Assembly: GCF_026226775.1 (NCBI RefSeq)
Contig: NZ_JAKKOD010000001.1
Coordinates: 862,501-926,500 of the forward strand
Reading direction: 5' to 3'
Source: Avibacterium sp. 21-586
GTDB taxonomy: Bacteria > Pseudomonadota > Gammaproteobacteria > Enterobacterales > Pasteurellaceae
Length of the DNA stretch: 64,000 nucleotides
Numbering within the stretch: the first letter of the stretch is position 1; every line of letters starts with the position of its first letter. The notes beneath the pieces are model-generated. The model was given only the letters and a program-made list of their open reading frames with translations, did not search any database and was not told the origin of the DNA. Of this stretch, positions 40,228 through 48,646 are shown piece after piece. The translations under genes were made by a program, and so were the position numbers.

Positions 40228-42264
40228 TTACGCAATACCTTTGTGTCTTAATAAGGCATCTAATTGAGGTTCTCTACCACGGAAGCGTTTGAATAACGCC
40301 ATTGGCTCTTCTGAACCGCCACGGGTGAGAATTTCATCAAGGAAAGATTGCCCTGTTACTGGATTGAAAATACCTTCTTCTTCAAAACGCGAGAACGCAT
40401 CTGCCGATAGCACTTCTGCCCATAAATAACTGTAATAGCCCGCAGCATAACCACCTGCAAAAATATGGCTAAAGCTGTGCGGATTTCTTGCCCAATCCAC
40501 ACCTTTAATTACCGCTACCTCTTCTTTTACTTGTTTTAAGGTCTCTAAAATTTGATTTGGCTGGTTGGCATCAAAATAATGGTGCAAACGGAAATCAAAT
40601 AACCCAAATTCAAGCTGACGCAATACGAACATTGCCGCTTGGAAGTTTTTCGCTTTAAGCAACTGTTGCAATTTGTCTTTTGGTAGCGGTTCGCCAGTTT
40701 CATAATGCCCTGAAATAAAGGCAAGGGCATCTTCTTCCCAACACCAATTTTCTAAGAATTGACTTGGTAATTCTACCGCGTCCCAAGGCACGCCATTAAT
40801 GCCTGCCACATCTGCGACATCAATTTGCGTGAGCATATGATGAATGCCGTGTCCAAATTCGTGGAATAAGGTGGTCACTTCATCGTGAGTGAAGAGCGCA
40901 GGTTTATCACCCACTGGCGCATTAAAGTTACAAGTGAGATAAGCCACTGGCTGTTGAATTGTGCCATCGGCTTTACGGCGACGGCCAACACAATCGTCCA
41001 TCCACGCACCGCCACGTTTATTTTCACGGGCGTATAAGTCTAAATAAAAACTACCGCGCACTTGATCTTGGCTATCAATCAAATCAAAGAAACGTACATC
41101 TTTATGCCAAGTATCCACATCAAAACGTTCCACAGCGCGAATATTAAATAGGCGCTTAATTAGCTCAAATAAGCCTGAAAGTACGCGATCTTCGGGGAAA
41201 TAAGGGCGAAGTTCTTCATCATTAATGGCGTATAAATGTTGTTTTTGTTTTTCGCTGTAAAACGTAATATCCCAAGGCTCAAGTGCGGTAATATTAAAGT
41301 GCGTTTTACAAAACGCTTCTAATTCCGCTAATTCTTGCTGCCCTTGTGTTTTAGAACGGCTTGCCAAATTATCGAGAAAATCCAACACCTGTTGCGGATT
41401 TTCAGCCATTTTAGTGGCGAGGGAAAGCTCGGTGTAATGCTCAAAATCAAACAATTTCGCCAATTCAACACGCAAGGTTAAGATCTCTTGCATAATCGCA
41501 GAATTATCCCATTTCCCTGCATTCGGACCTTGTTCTGAAGCACGAGTCACAAAAGCGCGGTACATTTCTTCACGCAATTGACGGTTTTCACAATACGTCA
41601 TCACAGGCAAATAGCTTGGAAACTCAAGGGTGAAACGATACCCCTCTAGTCCTTTGCTTTCTGCAGATTGTTTTGCTGCTTGCAAGGCACTTTCTGGCAA
41701 GCCTGCCAATTCATTTTTATCTACGATCACCTTATCCCAGCCCATTGTGGCATCTAGCACATTATTGCTAAATTGTGAGCTTAATTCAGATAAACGCGCC
41801 ACAATTTCGCCATAGCGTTTTTGTTTTTCGGCTGGCAAAGAAATGCCAGATAATTTGAAGTCACGCAACGCATTATCAATGGCTTTTTTCTGCGCCACGC
41901 TGTAAGTTTCATATTCTGGACTATTTTTAAGCTGTAAATAGGCTTGGTATAAGCCTTCGTGTTGCCCTAGCCAAGTGCTATATTCAGAAAGCAATGGCAA
42001 GCAAGCTTGATAGGCTTCACGCAATTCAGGGCTATTTTTCACCGCATTTAGGTGACCCACAGGTGACCACGCTTTGCTTAAGCGCTCGCCACTTTCGGTA
42101 AGTGGTTCAATAAAATTCTGCCAAGTTAAGTGCGGTTGTTTTAAAACCTGTTCTACGGTATCTCGATTTTCTTGAATTAATTGACTAATTGCAGGTTGAA
42201 TATGTTCAGGCTTAATTTGCGAAAACTGCGGTAAAGTAGTTTCGCTTAATAATGGATTTGACAT
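40228..42264 (-). CDS. prlC: Oligopeptidase A
   Basis: Oligopeptidase A is a cytoplasmic M3-family zinc metallopeptidase that degrades signal peptides and other short peptides. The 678-residue protein has the zinc motif HEFGH (about residues 470-474, in VTTLFHEFGHGIHHML), with the third ligand Glu about 27 residues on. The C-terminal block is FAGGYAAGYYSYLWAEVLSADAF, typical of the thimet/neurolysin family. AAGGAGC precedes the ATG. It is monocistronic between lon and the divergent DUF454 gene. Confidence 0.95.
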   Translation of the reverse strand: MSNPLLSETTLPQFSQIKPEHIQPAISQLIQENRDTVEQVLKQPHLTWQNFIEPLTESGERLSKAWSPVGHLNAVKNSPELREAYQACLPLLSEYSTWLGQHEGLYQAYLQLKNSPEYETYSVAQKKAIDNALRDFKLSGISLPAEKQKRYGEIVARLSELSSQFSNNVLDATMGWDKVIVDKNELAGLPESALQAAKQSAESKGLEGYRFTLEFPSYLPVMTYCENRQLREEMYRAFVTRASEQGPNAGKWDNSAIMQEILTLRVELAKLFDFEHYTELSLATKMAENPQQVLDFLDNLASRSKTQGQQELAELEAFCKTHFNITALEPWDITFYSEKQKQHLYAINDEELRPYFPEDRVLSGLFELIKRLFNIRAVERFDVDTWHKDVRFFDLIDSQDQVRGSFYLDLYARENKRGGAWMDDCVGRRRKADGTIQQPVAYLTCNFNAPVGDKPALFTHDEVTTLFHEFGHGIHHMLTQIDVADVAGINGVPWDAVELPSQFLENWCWEEDALAFISGHYETGEPLPKDKLQQLLKAKNFQAAMFVLRQLEFGLFDFRLHHYFDANQPNQILETLKQVKEEVAVIKGVDWARNPHSFSHIFAGGYAAGYYSYLWAEVLSADAFSRFEEEGIFNPVTGQSFLDEILTRGGSEEPMALFKRFRGREPQLDALLRHKGIA

Positions 42265-42385
42265 AAAAGCTCCTTGCTTTTAAAAAAGTATTACGCTAAC
42301 AAATAAGGGAAGATTCTATAATATCAAGGTTGAGAAATCTAAAAAAATATGGATAATTGAGAATAATTTTTATTTGGAAAGAAAA

Positions 42386-42748
42386 ATGAAAGCAATTTAC
42401 ATCATTTTAGGATTTATTTCACTGGCGCTTGGCATTATTGGCGTATTTTTGCCCCTGCTGCCGACCACGCCTTTTTTGTTACTCACCGTGTTTTGCTTTG
42501 CGCAAGGTTCTGAACGTTTGCATAATTGGATCATTCAAACAGCGCTGTACAAAAAACATCTGCAATCTTTTAGCGAGCAACGGGCTTTAACCTTAAAAAC
42601 CAAAATCCGTATCCTTATTTTATCCACCACAATGCTGGCGATCGGCTTTTATTTCACCCCGACTATGTTTGGCAAAGCGGCGATTTTGCTTGGCTTGCTG
42701 ATTCATTATTGGGTGTTCTTCTTTTGGATTAAAACCCTGAAAGAATAA
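42386..42748 (+). CDS. DUF454 (YbaN) family inner-membrane protein
   Basis: This 120-residue protein has three to four hydrophobic segments. The family opening is LGFISLALGIIGVFLPLLPTTPFLLL (about residues 6-31), then CFAQGSERLHNWI. The family is widespread and has no proven function. I chose ATG 42386 with GGAAAG five bases upstream; a TTG four codons earlier overlaps that ribosome binding site. It is divergent from prlC, and a strong promoter for the next gene begins just after it. Confidence 0.8.
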   Translation: MKAIYIILGFISLALGIIGVFLPLLPTTPFLLLTVFCFAQGSERLHNWIIQTALYKKHLQSFSEQRALTLKTKIRILILSTTMLAIGFYFTPTMFGKAAILLGLLIHYWVFFFWIKTLKE

Positions 42749-42770
42749 TGCACGCGAACGGAAAGAATAA

Positions 42771-42799
42771 TTGGTAATCAAGGGGCGTTTTTGTATAAT
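42771..42799 (+). promoter_or_regulatory. Sigma-70 promoter for the peptide-binding lipoprotein gene
   Basis: TTGGTA (42771-42776) and a perfect TATAAT (42794-42799), preceded by TG one base upstream, are spaced 17 bases apart. The transcript would start near 42806, so the in-frame TTG at 42791 cannot be the start codon. Confidence 0.75.
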
Positions 42800-42829
42800 G
42801 CCCCTATTTTTACATCAGCCTTTAAACCA

Positions 42830-44374
42830 ATGTCATCATTTAAACGTCCTACTATTTTACCAAGCGCGGTGCTTTTTTGCGCAATTTTTTCCCTAACCAG
42901 TTGCGATCAGCCAAAACAGGTTACAATCAATAATTCCGCACCAACACAAACGCCTACCACTGAGCCTGAAGTGCGTATTCCCCACTTAGTGCGCGGTGTT
43001 TATGGTGATTTAGTGATTTCTCCAGAAAAATTGCAAAATGATGAACAAGCGAATTTTTTGCGTGATATTTTAGAAGGATTGGTGATTTACGATCCACAAG
43101 GCAATATTATTCCTGCTGTTGCTGAAAGTTGGCAAACGAAAGATAACAAGGTTTGGACATTCAACTTACGTGAATCAGCAAAATGGTCAAATGGCTTGCC
43201 TGTAACCGCTGATGATTTCGTGCAAAGCTGGCGAAAATTAGCCACCTCAAATAGTCCGCTAAAAGAATACTTAGCCTTTATTAATCTTCAGCACGCCACA
43301 GAAGTGTTGCAAGGTGAAGCAGATTTGGCACAATTAGGCGTGCAAGCCTTATCCCCACAGCAATTAGAAATCCGCTTAGAAAAAGCCACGCCCCATCTGC
43401 CTGCAATGTTGGCGCACCCTGCCTTATTACCGCAGTATTTTGGTGAACCACAAGGCTTTGTGAGCAATGGTGCGTATTATGTGAAAGATCAGCAAGGTGA
43501 TGAGATTCATCTGGCACAAAATCCTTACTATTGGCAAGCAGAGAATATGGGATTTTCCTTGGTTGATTATAAAAAACTCACGCCAAATCAAGACTTAACG
43601 GGCATTGATATTGTTGCCAATCCCAAACAAAGCAATGTGCAAGTTACCTATTTGCCAAAACTTTGTACTTATTACTACGAATTTAATTTTAACGATCCAA
43701 GTCTAGCCAAAAGTGCGGTGCGAAAATCCTTAGTTTTTCTCGCTTCTGCACGAAATTTAGTGCGTGGCGAGCAGCAAGCACGCCTTGCTAGCAATCATTT
43801 TCTACCCCAATCAATGCAAGGCGAACCTGAAAATGCGTGGTCGCCGGTGTTAGTGGAACAGCTTTTACAGCAAAATGGTATCACTGAAAAATCTCCACTG
43901 GTGTTGCGTTTAACCTTTGATCAAGAAGGCTTTAATCACACCATTGGACAACGTTTAGTGCAAATGTGGTCGCAATCAGATCTTATTCATATTCAGGCTG
44001 ATCCCGTGCCTTGGCAAACCTTATTGGAAAAACGTGCTAAAGGGGATTTCCAAATTATTCGCTCAGGTTGGTGCGCTGATTACAACGATCCATCTGCATT
44101 TTTGATGAATTTTTATTCCAAAAGCCCAGACAATAAATCCGCTTACCATAATGAGAAAGTGGACGCGCTGCTAGAGCAAAGTTTGCAACCAATTTCTACG
44201 CAAAAACGCACCGCACTTTATCAACAAGTTAGCCAATTATTGCAGCAAGATAATGTGGTTTTACCAGTTTTTCAGTACACCACCCCAGTTTATCTTAGCC
44301 CCAACTTACAAGGCATTGATAAACAAAATCCGACTAATGTGATTTACAGTAAAGATGTGAAACAGATAAATTAA
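42830..44374 (+). CDS. Family 5 extracellular peptide-binding lipoprotein (OppA-like)
   Basis: This 514-residue solute-binding lipoprotein of a peptide-type ABC importer has a signal peptide and lipobox at the start (SAVLFCAIFSLTSCDQ, about residues 11-26). The SBP_bac_5 fold is seen in LEGLVIYDPQGNIIPAVAESW, KVWTFNLRESAKWSNGLPVTADDFVQSWR and, near the end, SGWCADYNDPSAFL. No permease or ATPase genes are adjacent, so it is an orphan component that must use a system encoded elsewhere. The preceding promoter places the start at ATG 42830. Relatives bind oligopeptides or heme; the ligand is undecided. Confidence 0.82.
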   Translation: MSSFKRPTILPSAVLFCAIFSLTSCDQPKQVTINNSAPTQTPTTEPEVRIPHLVRGVYGDLVISPEKLQNDEQANFLRDILEGLVIYDPQGNIIPAVAESWQTKDNKVWTFNLRESAKWSNGLPVTADDFVQSWRKLATSNSPLKEYLAFINLQHATEVLQGEADLAQLGVQALSPQQLEIRLEKATPHLPAMLAHPALLPQYFGEPQGFVSNGAYYVKDQQGDEIHLAQNPYYWQAENMGFSLVDYKKLTPNQDLTGIDIVANPKQSNVQVTYLPKLCTYYYEFNFNDPSLAKSAVRKSLVFLASARNLVRGEQQARLASNHFLPQSMQGEPENAWSPVLVEQLLQQNGITEKSPLVLRLTFDQEGFNHTIGQRLVQMWSQSDLIHIQADPVPWQTLLEKRAKGDFQIIRSGWCADYNDPSAFLMNFYSKSPDNKSAYHNEKVDALLEQSLQPISTQKRTALYQQVSQLLQQDNVVLPVFQYTTPVYLSPNLQGIDKQNPTNVIYSKDVKQIN

Positions 44375-44404
44375 AGTGTATAGAATATCAATGACACGAA
44401 TGAC

Positions 44405-44430
44405 AAAAACCGCTTTTCGGCGGTTTTTTA
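44405..44430. terminator. Terminator between the peptide-binding gene and mrcB
   Basis: AAAAACCGC (44405-44413) and GCGGTTTTT (44420-44428) form a perfect nine-base stem with a six-base loop and T-run, between two convergent genes. Confidence 0.92.
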
Positions 44431-44445
44431 TTATTCAACGAGCGC

Positions 44446-46824
44446 TTAATTTGCAGGTACAGCCTCTTCCACTGGAGCAGGCTGAGAGCCTAAGGTTGAG
44501 GGTTTCAACACGTCCCATAGGCTTTGTCGTTTCGGTTCTGGGGCGACTTCTCTTGGTGCGGAGCAGAAAGATTGGTTGTGCTCTGCCCACACTGGGATTT
44601 GCCGTCCGCTACTGCAATCCCAACCGCCATAGCTATTAATGCCGACCCATTTAATGCCTGCCGGGGTTGATGGGCGTAAGGTTTTCGCCTGCGTGCGTTG
44701 CAGATAGTTTTTATACACTTGTAATGCGCCTGTTGCGCCAGTTAATCGTGTTTCGCCATTATCATCACGGCCAAGCCACACAGTAGCAACATTTTCACCG
44801 TCAATACCCACAAACCAAGTATCGCGTGCAGAGTTTGTTGTCCCCGTTTTACCCGCTAGACGTAAATGAGCAAATTGATTTTGCAAACTTCGTGCCGTGC
44901 CGCGTTCCACCGTTTGCTGCATCGCAAAAAGGGTTTCATAAGCGGCTTGCGCTGGCACAACTTGTTCCGGTTGCATTGGGCGCTGATAAATAAGCTGCCC
45001 TTGCTGATTAGTAATGCTATCAATAGTAGCCAGCGGAATATTTGCCCCTTGATTCGCGATAGTTTGGAACAATTTCGTTACTTCATAGGGGGAGATCGAG
45101 TAAGAGCCTAGCAACATTGCAGGCACTTTTGGAATTTTCACTTTATCCCACCCCATCGCTTTCTGGGTTTCAATTACTTTGCTTAACCCCACTTTCATTC
45201 CAATATTAACAGTAGGAATATTTAACGAACGAGCAAGGGCATCCATTAACATCACAGAGCCACCATAACGGCGATCATAGTTACGCGGCTGCCAAGGTGG
45301 GCTGCCTTTGGTGCGAATAGTAATCGGCTGATTTTGAATTGGCGTATTTAAACGAAATTCGCTAGGTTCACTAAGTGCGGTCAAATAGATCGAAGGTTTT
45401 ACCAGTGAACCAATTTGCCGTCTGGCATTTAACGCACGATTAAAGCCGGCATAGTTGGTTTGCAAGCCACCCACAATGGCTTTGATTTCCCCATTACGAT
45501 AATCGGCGACGATCATTGCTGATTCTAAATAAGGATTTTTATATTTCAACTGCAACTCAGAAACTGCATTAATCACTGCTTGTTCCGCATAATGCTGTTG
45601 TTTAATATCCAAAGTAGAAAAAATGCGTGTGCCAGATAAACTACTCGCACGATTTTCACCTAATTGCTCACGAAGTTCTGTCTGCAAAGTTTGAAGAAAC
45701 GCAGGATATTTGCGATTAATTTGCCCACGTTTTTGCACGCCGAGAGGACGTCTGCTCAACATATCATACAGTTCTTGTCCAATCACTTTATGTTCAAGCA
45801 ATAGACGCAATACCACATTACGTCGTTCAAGGGCATTTTCAGGATTACGCCAAGGGTTATACAGCGAAGGCCCTTTCACCATTCCCACCAATAAAGCGAT
45901 TTGATCCAAATTGATCTCACGAATTGAGCGACCAAAATAAAAATGGCTCGCTAACTCAAAACCGTGAATTTGCGTGTTGCCGTTTTGTCCCAGATAAATT
46001 TCGTTGAGATAGGTTTCTAAAATGCGGTTTTTATCATAACGCCAATCTAAAATCAGCGCCATTAAGGCTTCGTTGATTTTTCTTGTAAAGGTACGTTCGT
46101 TAGAAAGGAAAAGATTTTTAACCAACTGCTGAGTTAAGGTACTTCCGCCCTGCACACGATGCCCCGCCTGCAAGTTCGCCACCATTGCCCTTGCAATGCC
46201 TAAAGGGCTTATGCCTTCGTGTTCGTAAAAACGGCGATCTTCGGTCAAAAGTAAGGTATCAATCAATAATCTTGGGTAATTTTGCAAAGAAAGGGTTAAG
46301 CGCTCTTCTTTTTCTGATTGCAACATTGCAATCAATTTCGGCGCAAGTGGAAACTCATCAATGGCTTTCACATTCACCAAATCTTCGATCACCGCTAATT
46401 TATTGTCTTTGAAACGTAAGCGAAAAACACGCTGGGCTTCAGGTTGAACAGGAAATGGAAAAGCACCACGCAATAAAACAATGGTGTTGTCTTCAATTTT
46501 GAAATCCCCCGGTGCGGCCACCATTGTGGTTTGGCGATAATCATTTTCGAGCAGGCTTTGCTTCACTTGTTCAAGGCTAAGATCATCACTTAAACGAATG
46601 GATTCAATACGGCTATACACTTCCGCTGGCAGCTGCCAGATTTGCCCGTCCATTTTGGAGCGAATTTGCCCATCTAAATAAATACCGTAAAAAATGATAT
46701 AACACACCACGACAAAGGTAACTTTTAGCAAAAAATTACGCAAACGCTTTTTGCGTGAGAGCTTGCCTGTTTTATTTGTTTGAGCCGTTGGTTGTGTTTC
46801 TGGCGTTGGGTTGCTTTCTGACAT
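44446..46824 (-). CDS. mrcB: Penicillin-binding protein 1B
   Basis: PBP1b is a bifunctional class A enzyme that polymerises and cross-links peptidoglycan. The 792-residue protein has a basic cytoplasmic tail and one transmembrane helix (about residues 32-50). A UB2H domain (about 75-170) binds LpoB-type activators. The glycosyltransferase domain has TEDRRFYEHEGI (catalytic Glu about 195) and GGSTLTQQLVKNLFL. The transpeptidase has the SxxK motif as SLVK (about 471), SLN (about 530) and KTGT (about 660). It is monocistronic. No lpoB is in the window. Confidence 0.95.
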   Translation of the reverse strand: MSESNPTPETQPTAQTNKTGKLSRKKRLRNFLLKVTFVVVCYIIFYGIYLDGQIRSKMDGQIWQLPAEVYSRIESIRLSDDLSLEQVKQSLLENDYRQTTMVAAPGDFKIEDNTIVLLRGAFPFPVQPEAQRVFRLRFKDNKLAVIEDLVNVKAIDEFPLAPKLIAMLQSEKEERLTLSLQNYPRLLIDTLLLTEDRRFYEHEGISPLGIARAMVANLQAGHRVQGGSTLTQQLVKNLFLSNERTFTRKINEALMALILDWRYDKNRILETYLNEIYLGQNGNTQIHGFELASHFYFGRSIREINLDQIALLVGMVKGPSLYNPWRNPENALERRNVVLRLLLEHKVIGQELYDMLSRRPLGVQKRGQINRKYPAFLQTLQTELREQLGENRASSLSGTRIFSTLDIKQQHYAEQAVINAVSELQLKYKNPYLESAMIVADYRNGEIKAIVGGLQTNYAGFNRALNARRQIGSLVKPSIYLTALSEPSEFRLNTPIQNQPITIRTKGSPPWQPRNYDRRYGGSVMLMDALARSLNIPTVNIGMKVGLSKVIETQKAMGWDKVKIPKVPAMLLGSYSISPYEVTKLFQTIANQGANIPLATIDSITNQQGQLIYQRPMQPEQVVPAQAAYETLFAMQQTVERGTARSLQNQFAHLRLAGKTGTTNSARDTWFVGIDGENVATVWLGRDDNGETRLTGATGALQVYKNYLQRTQAKTLRPSTPAGIKWVGINSYGGWDCSSGRQIPVWAEHNQSFCSAPREVAPEPKRQSLWDVLKPSTLGSQPAPVEEAVPAN

Positions 46825-46856
46825 TGCTCTGTTATACCTAGTTATCTTGCACGAAC

Positions 46857-47216
46857 CTAGCGGTTAAAGGATAAATAAGATTGTAAAAACTGCTCAAAAT
46901 CTTCCAAACCACAAAAAGCTAAACTTTCTTCATCATAATAATGCAAATCTTGCTCAAGTTCTTGTTGCTCATCAATAGAAAGATTATTCGCACGCACCAT
47001 CACTTCATCCGCGCTGATAAATACACTGTATTCTGCACCGAGCAATTTAAAATCCTGCATTGGTGCTTGACGTGCTTGATGGATAAGAGAAAGTGCGGTG
47101 GAAATTAGCTGAGAATTTGACCGCACTTCTGTATTTAGCCAATTTGCCAAAGCTTCGTGTCCCATTGAACATTTGGCTGAAATTTGTCCGCCTTGGGCAA
47201 AAAATTGATAATCCAT
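46857..47216 (-). CDS. yacL: YacL family protein (UPF0231)
   Basis: This 119-residue soluble protein closely follows E. coli YacL. It begins MDYQFF, has CSMGHEALANWLNTEV, ADEVMVRANNL (about residue 68) and the C-terminal YYDEESLAFCGLEDF. The function is unknown. Its coding DNA contains an inverted pair of USS cores (47091-47099 and 47120-47128). It lies 12 bases after erpA and is probably co-transcribed with it. Confidence 0.9.
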   Translation of the reverse strand: MDYQFFAQGGQISAKCSMGHEALANWLNTEVRSNSQLISTALSLIHQARQAPMQDFKLLGAEYSVFISADEVMVRANNLSIDEQQELEQDLHYYDEESLAFCGLEDFEQFLQSYLSFNR

Positions 47217-47228
47217 TTTGCGATTGCG

Positions 47229-47570
47229 TTAGATGCTGAAAGATGAACCGCAACCACAAGTGGTTGTAGCGTTAGGGTTATTTACCACAAAACGCGAGCC
47301 TTCCAGCCCTTCGGTATAATCCACCGTGCCACCAATCAAATACTGTAAACTCATTGGATCAATCACTAACTGCACGCCAGAATTCTCAATGGTGAGATCC
47401 CCTTCGTTTACTTTTTCATCAAAAGTAAAGCCATATTGGAAACCACTACAACCGCCGCCTGTGATATAAACGCGTAATTTAAGCTCGCTATTTTCTTCTT
47501 CTGTAATCAAGGCTTTTACTTTATTGGCAGCCGCATCAGTAAAAGTTAAAGGGATTGCCATATCTGTCAT
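47229..47570 (-). CDS. erpA: Iron-sulfur cluster insertion protein ErpA
   Basis: ErpA is an A-type carrier that delivers 4Fe-4S clusters to apo-proteins; IspG (3.6 kb) is a known client in E. coli. The 113-residue protein has the three conserved cysteines in [11 protein letters not shown] (about residue 41) and the C-terminal CGCGSSFSI. The ATG at 47570 is preceded by GAGAT. It is divergent from map and followed by yacL. Confidence 0.96.
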   Translation of the reverse strand: MTDMAIPLTFTDAAANKVKALITEEENSELKLRVYITGGGCSGFQYGFTFDEKVNEGDLTIENSGVQLVIDPMSLQYLIGGTVDYTEGLEGSRFVVNNPNATTTCGCGSSFSI

Positions 47571-47707
47571 AATTTATCTCGCTTATATCCTTGTAAATTT
47601 TAAATTGGCTATTATCTAATAACCAAGTAAACCATTCAAGAATTTATCAAGGATTTTTCAATAGAAAGCTGATAAAATACCGTACGAATTTTTGTCAAGG
47701 AGAAGTT

Positions 47708-48511
47708 ATGGCAATTCCAATTAGAACAGAACAAGAAATCGAAAAACTGCGCGAAGCCTGTAAATTGGCTTCAGATGTATTAGTAATGATCGAACCCTAT
47801 GTGAAAGCAGGTGTTACCACAGGGGAATTAGATCGTATTTGCCACGAGTATATGGTGGAACAGCAAAAAGTGATCCCTGCTTGCTTAGGCTATCACGATT
47901 TCCCGAAAGCCACTTGTATATCCATTAACGAAGTGGTGTGCCACGGCATTCCAAGTGATGGTAAACAGCTAAAAAATGGTGATATTGTGAACATTGATGT
48001 TACCGTGATCAAAGATGGCTACTACGGCGATAATTCCAAAATGTTTATCGTTGGTGAACCAAGCATTCGCAGCAAAAAATTAGTCGACGCGACCCAAGAA
48101 GCTCTATACATCGGTTTACGCACGGTCAAACCGGGAATTCGCTTAAGAGAAATCGGCAGAGCAATCCAAAAATATGCGGAATCGCAAGGCTTTAGCGTGG
48201 TGCGTGAATATTGCGGACACGGTATCGGTACCGAGTTTCACAACGATCCACAAGTGCTACATTATGACGGCGATGACGGCGGCGTGATCCTAAAAGAAGG
48301 AATGGTGTTCACCATTGAGCCGATGATCAACGCCGGCAAACGTGAAGTGCGTTTAATGGGCGATGGTTGGACGGTCAAAACCAAAGATCGCAGCCACTCT
48401 GCACAATTTGAACACCAAATTGTCGTTACCGCCAACGGCTGTGAAGTGATGACTATCCGTGAGGAAGAGGAAAAAGCAGGACGCATTCAGCGTTTTATGG
48501 TGAATGCGTAA
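47708..48511 (+). CDS. map: Methionine aminopeptidase, type I
   Basis: MAP removes the initiator methionine from new proteins. The 267-residue enzyme has the five metal ligands in NIDVTVIKDGYYGDNSKMF (two Asp, about residues 97 and 108), GHGIGTEFHNDP (His, about 171), FTIEPM (Glu, about 204) and FEHQIVVT (Glu, about 236). AAGGAG precedes the ATG. The partner gene of rpsB in many bacteria is map; here it is elsewhere, divergent from erpA. An inverted USS pair ends it. Confidence 0.97.
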   Translation: MAIPIRTEQEIEKLREACKLASDVLVMIEPYVKAGVTTGELDRICHEYMVEQQKVIPACLGYHDFPKATCISINEVVCHGIPSDGKQLKNGDIVNIDVTVIKDGYYGDNSKMFIVGEPSIRSKKLVDATQEALYIGLRTVKPGIRLREIGRAIQKYAESQGFSVVREYCGHGIGTEFHNDPQVLHYDGDDGGVILKEGMVFTIEPMINAGKREVRLMGDGWTVKTKDRSHSAQFEHQIVVTANGCEVMTIREEEEKAGRIQRFMVNA

Positions 48512-48561
48512 TCTCTCTAGCCCTCTCTTTAAAAGATGGGGAATTTTCAAGCAAAAATAAA

Positions 48562-48606
48562 TAAAGTGCGGTAAAAAATAACAACGTTTTCTACCGCACT
48601 TTATCT
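48562..48606 (+). terminator. Inverted-USS terminator after map
   Basis: TAAAGTGCGGTA (48562-48573) and TACCGCACTTTA (48592-48603) form a perfect 12-base stem, a paired uptake signal sequence acting as an intrinsic terminator, a well-known use in Pasteurellaceae. Confidence 0.75.
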
Positions 48607-48646
48607 TGCAAAAAGCCTGAATAGTCCAAAAAGGAATTAATCGGAA

